Shown here in pieces: positions 1 to 5,433 of a stretch of 6,504 nucleotides of DNA. Numbering within the stretch: position 1 is the stretch's first letter; the number at the start of each line of letters is the position of its first letter. The notes below the pieces were generated by a model, which searched no databases, had not been told where the DNA came from, and saw only the letters and a program-made list of their open reading frames with translations. Location: contig DBIU01000010.1 in the NCBI GenBank assembly GCA_002304735.1, forward strand, positions 1-6,504. Direction: 5' to 3'. This DNA comes from Ruminococcaceae bacterium UBA794 (GTDB lineage Bacteria > Bacillota > Clostridia > Oscillospirales > Ruminococcaceae). The translations under genes were made by a program, and so were the position numbers.

Positions 1-1
1 T

Positions 2-18
2 CGGGACTTTTTCGACGG
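2..18 (+). repeat. 17-nt repeat, left copy (inverted partner near the right end)
   Basis: CGGGACTTTTTCGACGG is present here. Its exact reverse complement lies at 6415-6431. The copy sits 4 bases before a terminator hairpin, probably in the 3' end of an upstream transcript. The GGGACTTTTT part could be the right arm of a hairpin whose left arm lies outside the window, because the right-hand copy has exactly that structure. Confidence 0.7.
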
Positions 19-22
19 CTTC

Positions 23-46
23 AAGCGCTCTTCGGGGCGCTTTTTT
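23..46 (+). terminator. Intrinsic terminator of an upstream gene outside the window
   Basis: AAGCGCTC (23-30) pairs with GGGCGCTT (35-42), with one T-G wobble, around a TTCG tetraloop. A run of six T (41-46) follows. This is a classical rho-independent terminator for a plus-strand gene that ends left of the window, and it insulates the AraC-type gene from upstream transcription. Confidence 0.85.
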
Positions 47-66
47 ATGTTAACATCGAACAGCAT

Positions 67-84
67 AAATTGTCAAGACAAATT
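67..84. promoter_or_regulatory. Short dyad over the -35 region, possible operator
   Basis: TTGTC (70-74) and GACAA (77-81) form an inverted repeat with a 2-base centre. Two further outer pairs follow after one mismatch. The dyad overlaps the proposed -35 of the AraC-type gene, where a repressor or autoregulator could act. It is short and AT-rich, so it may be chance. Confidence 0.3.
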
Positions 85-103
85 GTTCCCAATCTGATAT
101 AAT
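75..103 (+). promoter_or_regulatory. Sigma-A-type promoter of the AraC-type regulator
   Basis: The -10 is a perfect TATAAT (98-103) preceded by TGA (95-97), an extended -10. With a 17-base spacer the -35 is AAGACA (75-80), 4 of 6 to TTGACA. The weak -35 with an extended -10 suits a low or activator-modulated promoter. The predicted start of transcription is near 110, leaving a short leader with AGGAGG at 115-120. Confidence 0.65.
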
Positions 104-127
104 TGAATTACGACAGGAGGAGAGAAG

Positions 128-1006
128 ATGGAATGGATTTCGGGAATACAGAAAGCGATTGATTACATAGAAAGCCATCTGACCGATGAAATTGACTTCG
201 AGTCCGCGGCTCGCGAGGCTTATTCATCGTCGTTTCACTTTCAGCGCGTTTTCAGTATACTCTGCGGAATTACTCTCGGCGATTATATCCGAATGAGAAG
301 ACTTTCTTTGGCGGCTTCCGATATCATTAATACCGACGAAAAGGTTATTGATATCGCGCTGAAATACGGCTACGACACGCCCGAAAGCTTTTCACGCGCG
401 TTTTCACGCTTCCACGGCGTTACTCCGAGCGAAGCAAAGCACGGCGCCGCTGTGAAATCGTTCACCCGACTGTCGGTTAAATTATCATTAACGGGAGGAA
501 CTACAATGAATTACAGAATTGAAAAGGTTGACGCATTTAAGATTATCTGCAAGCGCAAGCAGGTGAATAAACCCGCAAACGCAACCGCAACCGAGGATAT
601 TTCGGCTTTCTGGGGCGAATGTGCCAAGGACGGAACGATGAAGAAAATTCTCGGCTATTTCCCGAAAGAACCCACTTTCAAGGGGCTGCTCGGCATTTGC
701 TTCTCAAACGATTTTGAGGCAAACAAGTTCCCTTACGGAATAGGCGTCGAGTACGACGGCAGACCGCTTGCGGACGACGATTTGGAAGTTATCGACATTC
801 CCGCGCTAACCTTTGCGGTTTTCGAGTGCAGGGGCAAGATGCCCGACGCTTTCGCCGAGGCATACTCGAAGATTGTCACAGAATTTTTCCCGCAAAACCC
901 GCGCTATGAGTACGGAAACAGCATAGAGCTTGAGGTTTACCCCTCGGACGATATTTCCGACCCGAATTATTACTGCGAAATCTGGGTTGCCGTTAACGAA
1001 AAGTAA
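128..1006 (+). CDS. AraC-family regulator with C-terminal GyrI-like effector-binding domain (Rob-like)
   Basis: Predicted one-component transcription regulator of 292 residues in the cytoplasm. Residues about 8-105 form the double helix-turn-helix AraC domain. The first helix-turn-helix lies near 25-45 and the second near 73-95 (VIDIALKYGYDTPESFSRAF), followed by the family hallmark FHGVTPSEAK. Residues from about 127 to the end match the GyrI-like/AraC effector-binding domain, ending in the typical YYCEIWVAV strand. The order, DNA-binding domain first, is that of Rob and similar drug- or stress-sensing regulators rather than of AraC itself. The start has AGGAGG (115-120) 7 bases upstream. 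It has its own promoter and terminator, so it is monocistronic here. No efflux pump or other obvious target adjoins it, so the ligand and regulon are unknown. A second in-frame start at 506 could produce the ligand domain alone. Confidence 0.9.
   Translation: MEWISGIQKAIDYIESHLTDEIDFESAAREAYSSSFHFQRVFSILCGITLGDYIRMRRLSLAASDIINTDEKVIDIALKYGYDTPESFSRAFSRFHGVTPSEAKHGAAVKSFTRLSVKLSLTGGTTMNYRIEKVDAFKIICKRKQVNKPANATATEDISAFWGECAKDGTMKKILGYFPKEPTFKGLLGICFSNDFEANKFPYGIGVEYDGRPLADDDLEVIDIPALTFAVFECRGKMPDAFAEAYSKIVTEFFPQNPRYEYGNSIELEVYPSDDISDPNYYCEIWVAVNEK
494..508 (+). promoter_or_regulatory. Internal ribosome binding site and in-frame ATG for the GyrI-like domain
   Basis: GGAGG at 494-498 lies 7 bases before an ATG (506-508) that is in frame with the regulator and encodes its Met127. 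Initiation here would give a 166-residue protein starting MNYRIEKVDAF, which is exactly the ligand-binding domain without the DNA-binding half. The site falls on codons for the interdomain Gly-Gly. As I remember the family, a Gly-Gly-x-x-Met sequence recurs at this junction, so amino-acid conservation alone could also explain it. Confidence 0.5.
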
Positions 1007-1033
1007 GCCGCTTTGACGCGTTAATAAAAGTAT

Positions 1034-1068
1034 CCTGCCGTTTTCACTAGGAACGGCAGGCTCTTTTT
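1034..1068 (+). terminator. Intrinsic terminator after the AraC-type regulator
   Basis: CCTGCCGTT (1034-1042) pairs perfectly with AACGGCAGG (1052-1060), extendable inward by two T-G wobbles, and is followed by CTCTTTTT (1061-1068). It separates the regulator from the downstream two-gene unit, which has its own promoter. Confidence 0.9.
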
Positions 1069-1089
1069 GTAATATTGTTCTAATAATAC

Positions 1090-1118
1090 TTGATTTTTTC
1101 GGCAAAATAGTGTATAAT
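1090..1118 (+). promoter_or_regulatory. Sigma-A-type promoter of the ATPase-like/popT unit
   Basis: TTGATT (1090-1095, 5 of 6) and TATAAT (1113-1118, 6 of 6) are separated by 17 bases, a near-consensus vegetative promoter. Transcription would begin near 1125, about 40 bases before the coding region. No riboswitch-sized leader fits between them. The strength suggests constitutive vegetative expression. Confidence 0.85.
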
Positions 1119-1156
1119 AAACTTGTATTTACCTAAATATAGTTAATATATGTTAT

Positions 1157-1161
1157 GAGGG
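1157..1161 (+). promoter_or_regulatory. Ribosome binding site that selects the second of two close ATGs
   Basis: GAGGG (1157-1161) lies only 1 base before the ATG at 1163 but 7 bases before the in-frame ATG at 1169. Normal spacing therefore favours 1169 (protein begins MAQFF) over 1163 (MKMAQFF). Confidence 0.75.
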
Positions 1162-1168
1162 AATGAAA

Positions 1169-3622
1169 ATGGCTCAGTTTTTTAACTTCAAACAGGATTT
1201 TGTCGGGCTTACCGAGAACGAAGCAGATGAAAAAATAAAGCTCTATGGGCTTAACGTATATACAAAAAACACAAAGCGTCAGAGAAAATTTTCGTATTCC
1301 GAGGTCTTTTTGTCGCCGTCCGTGCTGATGATGTTTGCGGCGGGCGTCCTTTGCTTTTTCGGAATGGGAATAGGCGCGGGTATTGTCACTATCCTTATTG
1401 ACGCGGCATATTGTTTCTGCGAGATTTATTTCAGAAAGGCTGCGGATAAGCGCCTCGCGGAGCTTCGCGAAAGCACTGTCACAAAGTACCGCGTTATCAG
1501 AAACGGCGCTCTTAATATGATTGAGAAGCAATACATAGTCCCTGAGGATTTAATCGTCGTTCAAGCGGGAGAGCGCGTTCCCGCAGACGCGTTTATACTG
1601 GAAGCGCGCGACCTTTCCTGCGATGAAAGCGTGCTTACGGGCAGCACCAAGCCTGTCGCAAAGCACTCGGGCGCTATCTCGAAAAACGAGCTTAAGCCTG
1701 CTTTCGTTTACGCGGGAACTACCGTTCTCACGGGTATAGCGGTTTGCCGTGTAAGCGCCACGGGCGTTGATACAAAGCTTTATCAGCGTATAGGCGAGGT
1801 TCCCGAACGTCACCCGTATTTCACGGGATTTGAGAGGATTATTCGCCTTGTTGTTCCGATTTGCGCAGGAGTAGCGGTGCTGATTGCGCTTGTTTCAATC
1901 GCCGTAAGAGTTTTCGCGGGCGAGGATATGCTTTTGGCGGTGTTTAACGCTTTTTCACTCGGCGTATGCCTTATTCCAACAGGTATTTCTTCGATTATCA
2001 GGTATTATTACACGAAAGGCTCGGAACAGCTCGTAAAATGCGGCGCTGTCGTTAAGTCGCTTAACGATATCGAAAAGCTCAACAGCCTTTCCGTTCTCTG
2101 CGTTGAAAAGGAAGGCGCAATCTCCAAAAATCGTCTTGAAGTGCGCGGAATTTACGCGAAAAGCGAGGAGCTTTTGTATAAGGTCGCGGCGCTTGCCTGC
2201 GGTCAGAACACAACGAACCCCGCTGAACGTGCGCTTATGGTTAAGGCGACTTTTTTTGACGAAAATATCGCGGACGTTTATTCCGAAAACAAATTCATCG
2301 AAAATCTCGCAGACAGCGGCGACACAATAAGCGGCGCTCTCTGGGAAGTCGGCGGCGACAGGATTTACTGCATTAAGGGCGCGCCGGAGCAAATTCTTCC
2401 GATGTGCAAGCTCAGCGGCGATGTTTTGCTTGCAGCGCAAAAGCGCTATCAGGATTATTACGCGAGCGGCTGCACGGTTTTGGCGTTTGCCTGCGTTGAC
2501 GCAAGCTCGGGCGGGCTTGACAAAACAATAGGCTTCAGCTATACTTTCGTTGGTTTTGCTGCGTTTTCAGCGCCGCTTCGCGACTCTGTTTCAACCGCAG
2601 TCAAGACTTGCCGAAGCGCGGGAGTGCGCGTTGTTATGCTGACGGAAGAAAATCCAGGAACAGCCGTTTCCACAGGAAAAATGATTGGTATTCCGTCGGA
2701 CAGGGTTGTGACGGGAAGTGAAATTGACGATATCCGCAAAAACGATAAGGATTTTGACTGCTCCGCAAATATCTATGCGAAGATTTCTTCCGAGCAGAAG
2801 CTTTATGTTATCGATAAGTTCAGAAAGAGCGGGGAAGTCGTTGCGATGACGGGAACGCGCCCCACGGACGCGGAAATCCTTCGCGCCGCGAATATAGGCA
2901 TTACGATTGCTTCGCACTCCGCGGGAAGCGCTTTTGAGGCTGCCGATATCGTGATGAACGACGATAATTTCCTTTCGATTGCACAGACGATTTCCTGCGC
3001 AAGGCAAATTCACCGCAACATCAAACGCGCGGTTTCGCTGCTTATTTCCTGCTATGTAGGACTTATCGTTCTGATTTTGTTTAATCTGATTTTCAGCGGC
3101 AGCGTTATCCTCACGCCGCCTTTGGCTGCGCTTTCAACAATGCTGCTTATACCGTTCCTTTCGCTCGGTTATTCGGGAGGAAAGGCGGATATGGAGTTTG
3201 GAATGCCGCCCTCCGAGTTTGTCGCGGAACGCAAGCTTAATTTTCGCTTTATCGGGAAATCCTTGATTATCGGCGCAGTTTCGGGGCTTGTCGCGGCGGG
3301 CTGCTTTGCGCTTAACAGCGCGAATTATTCAAACGGAATAAGCTGCGCGCTGGCGTCGTACTTCTTCTGTATCGCTGCGTTTGCGGTTCTCGGTCAATCG
3401 GACGATTTGCCGTTCCGAACAATGAAAAATGCGTCTTTTACCGCAAAAGCGGGACTTTCGGCAGCGCTTCTCGCACCGATTTTGCTTTGTTACATTCCGT
3501 TCGTGAACACGTCCTTCGGGCTTTATCCGATAAGCTTCCTCGCGCTTATCGTAAGCGTTCTTACGGGCGTATTTCCCGCGATTGTTTATTATTTCTTCAA
3601 ACGCTTTATTAAAATAAGATAA
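1169..3622 (+). CDS. P-type-ATPase-like membrane protein with degenerate catalytic motifs (predicted pseudo-pump)
   Basis: 817 residues with the full architecture of a P2-type or CtpE-like cation pump: N-terminal segment GLTENEADEKIKLYGLN, M1-M2 (about 45-92), A-domain, M3-M4 (about 226-280), P- and N-domains, and M5-M10 (about 622-811). Retained landmarks are KGAPE (403-407), Lys544 of the SEQK hinge, Asp567, and AADIVMNDDNF before M5. Catalytic signatures are replaced. DKTGT reads EKEGA (313-317), so the phosphorylated Asp is Glu. TGES reads TGST (157-160). The DP-R Asp is Ala468. TGD reads TEE (492-494). TGDGxND reads TGTRPTD (561-567). M4 PEGL reads PTGI (270-273). The M6 N...D ion ligands are absent. 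The family normally forms an aspartyl-phosphate to drive ion transport; this protein very probably cannot. There is no frameshift or internal stop, so it looks maintained rather than decaying. It is the first gene of a unit with popT, 15 bases away. Its function is unknown; a scaffold or regulatory role is inference. Confidence 0.88.
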   Translation: MAQFFNFKQDFVGLTENEADEKIKLYGLNVYTKNTKRQRKFSYSEVFLSPSVLMMFAAGVLCFFGMGIGAGIVTILIDAAYCFCEIYFRKAADKRLAELRESTVTKYRVIRNGALNMIEKQYIVPEDLIVVQAGERVPADAFILEARDLSCDESVLTGSTKPVAKHSGAISKNELKPAFVYAGTTVLTGIAVCRVSATGVDTKLYQRIGEVPERHPYFTGFERIIRLVVPICAGVAVLIALVSIAVRVFAGEDMLLAVFNAFSLGVCLIPTGISSIIRYYYTKGSEQLVKCGAVVKSLNDIEKLNSLSVLCVEKEGAISKNRLEVRGIYAKSEELLYKVAALACGQNTTNPAERALMVKATFFDENIADVYSENKFIENLADSGDTISGALWEVGGDRIYCIKGAPEQILPMCKLSGDVLLAAQKRYQDYYASGCTVLAFACVDASSGGLDKTIGFSYTFVGFAAFSAPLRDSVSTAVKTCRSAGVRVVMLTEENPGTAVSTGKMIGIPSDRVVTGSEIDDIRKNDKDFDCSANIYAKISSEQKLYVIDKFRKSGEVVAMTGTRPTDAEILRAANIGITIASHSAGSAFEAADIVMNDDNFLSIAQTISCARQIHRNIKRAVSLLISCYVGLIVLILFNLIFSGSVILTPPLAALSTMLLIPFLSLGYSGGKADMEFGMPPSEFVAERKLNFRFIGKSLIIGAVSGLVAAGCFALNSANYSNGISCALASYFFCIAAFAVLGQSDDLPFRTMKNASFTAKAGLSAALLAPILLCYIPFVNTSFGLYPISFLALIVSVLTGVFPAIVYYFFKRFIKIR

Positions 3623-3637
3623 CTTTAGGAGCATATT

Positions 3638-4492
3638 ATGAAAAAAATTGTCGAATATATTAAGTATTTTCTCTGCGGGCTGATTTTCGGTATTGCAAAC
3701 GTAATTCCCGGCGTAAGCGGCGGAACGATGCTTGTCGTGTTCGGAATGTTCGACAGGATAACCGAGTCGATTTCCGGCTTCAAGAAGATTTTCAAAAATC
3801 TGCCTTTTTTGATAACGTTTGCTCTCGGCGCAGGAGCGGGAATACTCGTTTCGGCAAGGCTTATTTCGCAGCTTTTCGAGAGCTGTGGAGTTCAGACGAA
3901 TATGTTCTTCATCGGACTAATTCTTGGCGGAGTTCCGCTGATTTATCGCTTCGGAACAATTGAAAAGAAGCCGAAGCCGCTTTGCGCGGTGCCGTTTATT
4001 ATCGGAATGGCGGTAGTCGTGGGACTTGCGGTGCTTGAGAAGCTCAATTTGTTTACTTTCGCAGCCGAGAATGTCACAAGCTTTGATTTTGTGTACTCGC
4101 TGAAGCTTGTCGGCTGCGCCGCGCTCGCCGCTGTAACAATGATTATTCCGGGAATTTCCGGTTCGTTTGTGATGATGCTTATTGGCGTTTACGAAACGAT
4201 TATCCGTGCGCTTTCAGAGTTCAATTTCTATGTGATTATACCGTTCGCGATAGGCGCGGTTATCGGAATAATCTTCGGCGCGAAGCTTATCTCAATCCTC
4301 ATCGAAAAGAACAGGCTTATGGTGTACTCCGCGCTTATGGGGCTTGTAATCGGCTCGGTTTACGCAATTCTCCCCGAGGGCTTCGGCTTTAATTTGCAGA
4401 CGGGATACGGATTTGTTTTTTTGATAGTCGGAGTTGTGGTATCGACGCTTATCGAAAAGCTCGGAAATTCGGGTAAAAAGGAAGCCGAGTAA
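3638..4492 (+). CDS. popT: PopT/DUF368-family undecaprenyl-phosphate transporter
   Basis: 284-residue polytopic membrane protein of the DUF368 family. Members described as PopT return undecaprenyl phosphate, the lipid carrier for peptidoglycan and teichoic-acid precursors, to the cytoplasmic leaflet. The sequence has two related halves, each with an IPG-[VI]-SG signature in a membrane-dipping region. The first is GIANVIPGVSGGTM (18-31) and the second is IIPGISGSFVMMLIGVY (169-185). Each half also has a helix of the type FFIGLILGGVPLIYR (90-104) or YSALMGLVIGSVYAI (230-244). This fits an internal duplication. Length is normal for the family. AGGAG (3627-3631) lies 6 bases before the ATG. It is the second gene of the unit, 15 bases after the ATPase-like gene, with no promoter seen between them. 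Family assignment is firm; transport function rests on characterised homologues. Confidence 0.88.
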   Translation: MKKIVEYIKYFLCGLIFGIANVIPGVSGGTMLVVFGMFDRITESISGFKKIFKNLPFLITFALGAGAGILVSARLISQLFESCGVQTNMFFIGLILGGVPLIYRFGTIEKKPKPLCAVPFIIGMAVVVGLAVLEKLNLFTFAAENVTSFDFVYSLKLVGCAALAAVTMIIPGISGSFVMMLIGVYETIIRALSEFNFYVIIPFAIGAVIGIIFGAKLISILIEKNRLMVYSALMGLVIGSVYAILPEGFGFNLQTGYGFVFLIVGVVVSTLIEKLGNSGKKEAE

Positions 4493-4510
4493 TCCCAAAT
4501 TCACAAAATC

Positions 4511-4537
4511 AGCGCCGTTTTTACGCGGCGCTTTTTT
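4511..4537 (+). terminator. Terminator between convergent popT and sigG
   Basis: AGCGCCG (4511-4517) pairs with CGGCGCT (4526-4532) and six T follow (4532-4537), a good intrinsic terminator for the ATPase-like/popT unit. The same hairpin begins within a few bases of the sigG stop on the minus strand. There it is followed by the weaker GATTTTG, so it may work in both directions, more weakly for sigG. Confidence 0.85.
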
Positions 4538-5307
4538 CATATTCTGTTCTTGATTTTATTCAGCGCGCATTTCTCAAGTCTTGAAACCTGCGCTTGGCTT
4601 ATCCCGATTTCTTTCGCAACCTCAACCTGCGTTTTCCCGCGGAAGAAGCGCAGGTTAAGGATACGCTTCTCGCGCTTTCCGAGCTGTTCAATCGCTTCCT
4701 TAAGCGAGATTTCGTTAAGCCAGTTCATATCGTCGTTGTGGTCGCCGAGCTGGTCGAGAACGTAAATCGTGTCGCCCGATTCCGAGAACACAGGCTCGTA
4801 AAGCGAAATAGGCTCGCTTATCGCTTCAAGCGCGATAACAACGTCCTGACGCGGAACGCCGAGTTCTTTCGCGATTTCTTCAATTTTCGGTTCTCTGCCT
4901 TTTTCGGTTATCAGCTTTTCTTTCGCCTGCATAGCCTTATACGCCGTATCCCGCATTGAACGGCTGACGCGCACGGGCGAGTTGTCGCGAAGATAGCGCC
5001 GAAGTTCGCCCATTATCATAGGTACTGCATAGGTGCTGAAGCGAACGTTCTGCGTGATGTCGAAGTTGTCGATTGCCTTAATCAGCCCGATACAGCCGAC
5101 CTGAAAAAGGTCGTCTGCGCTTTCGCCGCGGTTCGTGAAACGCTGAATTACGCTCAGAACAAGCCGCAGATTTCCGCGGATAAGCTCCTCGCGCGCCGTC
5201 ATATCGCCCTGCTTTACGCGCTTAAGAAGCTCGGTTTTTTCACTTTCTTTCAGTACGGTGAGCTTCGCCGTGTTAACCCCGCTTATTTCAACCTTGTTAT
5301 AATACAA
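4537..5307 (-). CDS. sigG: RNA polymerase sporulation-specific sigma factor sigma-G
   Basis: 256 residues, the usual sigma-G length. Sigma-G directs late forespore transcription after engulfment, including spore-protective and germination genes. The N-terminus MYYNKVEISGVNT closely matches Bacillus subtilis SigG (MSRNKVEICGVDT). Region 2 (about 44-115) contains NLRLVLSVIQRF, DDLFQVGCIGLIKAIDNFD and FSTYAVPMIMGELRRYLRD. Region 3 spans about 118-190, and region 4 (about 203-250) carries the helix-turn-helix KTQVEVAKEIGISQAQVSRL. I place the start at a TTG (5307-5305) because GGAGG lies 7 bases upstream and it begins exactly at the conserved N-terminus. A longer open frame extends to 5508, but the extra residues cross the promoter region and are not sigma-like. 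In many spore-formers sigG follows spoIIGA-sigE; here it stands alone between a convergent popT and a divergent lipoprotein gene. Confidence 0.95.
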   Translation of the reverse strand: MYYNKVEISGVNTAKLTVLKESEKTELLKRVKQGDMTAREELIRGNLRLVLSVIQRFTNRGESADDLFQVGCIGLIKAIDNFDITQNVRFSTYAVPMIMGELRRYLRDNSPVRVSRSMRDTAYKAMQAKEKLITEKGREPKIEEIAKELGVPRQDVVIALEAISEPISLYEPVFSESGDTIYVLDQLGDHNDDMNWLNEISLKEAIEQLGKREKRILNLRFFRGKTQVEVAKEIGISQAQVSRLEKCALNKIKNRI

Positions 5308-5311
5308 GAAA

Positions 5312-5319
5312 CCACCTCC
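5312..5319 (-). promoter_or_regulatory. Strong ribosome binding site that fixes the TTG start of sigG
   Basis: On the minus strand GGAGGTGG runs from 5319 to 5312, and GGAGG is 7 bases from the TTG at 5307. No ATG or GTG at suitable spacing would preserve the conserved sigma-G N-terminus, and the next in-frame Met is residue 36. A strong ribosome binding site paired with a weak start codon suggests tuned translation. Confidence 0.85.
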
Positions 5320-5337
5320 GACAACTTTCTGTACAAG

Positions 5338-5367
5338 TATTATTGTCTGAAAGCGGTTTTGATATTC
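5338..5367 (-). promoter_or_regulatory. Candidate sigma-F/sigma-G-type promoter of sigG
   Basis: On the minus strand GAATA (5367-5363) is followed after 15 bases by GACAATAATA (5347-5338). The sigma-F consensus as I recall it is GYWTA, about 15 bases, then GGNNANANTW, and each box has one mismatch. Transcription would start near 5330, just ahead of the ribosome binding site. Sigma-F control of sigG is established in Bacillus and expected in Clostridia. Assignment is by eye. Confidence 0.55.
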
Positions 5368-5378
5368 CTTAAATTCGG

Positions 5379-5407
5379 TTGACTTTTGCACTGATTTGTG
5401 GTATAAT
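5379..5407 (+). promoter_or_regulatory. Consensus sigma-A promoter of the lipoprotein gene
   Basis: TTGACT (5379-5384, 5 of 6) and TATAAT (5402-5407, 6 of 6) are 17 bases apart, and TGG precedes the -10 (extended -10). It faces away from the sigG promoter, with only 11 bases between the two -35 boxes, so proteins bound at one could block the other. Strong vegetative expression is expected. Confidence 0.85.
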
Positions 5408-5433
5408 AAAAAAAATTCAAGAGAGGAAATACT

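Noticed and set aside
2..97. Plus-strand partial frame RDFFDGFKRSSG... as the end of an upstream gene
   Set aside because: It would read straight through a strong terminator and stop inside the -10 region of the next promoter, so it is not a plausible coding end.
1119..1156. A riboswitch in the leader of the ATPase-like gene
   Set aside because: Only about 40 bases separate the predicted transcription start from the coding region, too short for known metabolite or ion riboswitches, and no terminator/antiterminator pair is visible.
2105..2125. Sequencing error or frameshift as the cause of the missing DKTGT motif
   Set aside because: The flanking alignment is continuous on both sides, and independent substitutions occur at five other catalytic motifs spread over about 1.7 kb with no stop or frame change.
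1550..3013. Several minus-strand open frames of 66-161 codons opposite the ATPase-like gene
   Set aside because: They lie wholly inside a gene with clear family similarity, have no recognisable domains, and their basic, Cys/Arg-rich composition is typical of antisense shadow frames.
4550..4959. Plus-strand open frames opposite sigG
   Set aside because: They are antisense to a strongly conserved sigma factor and show no domain of their own.
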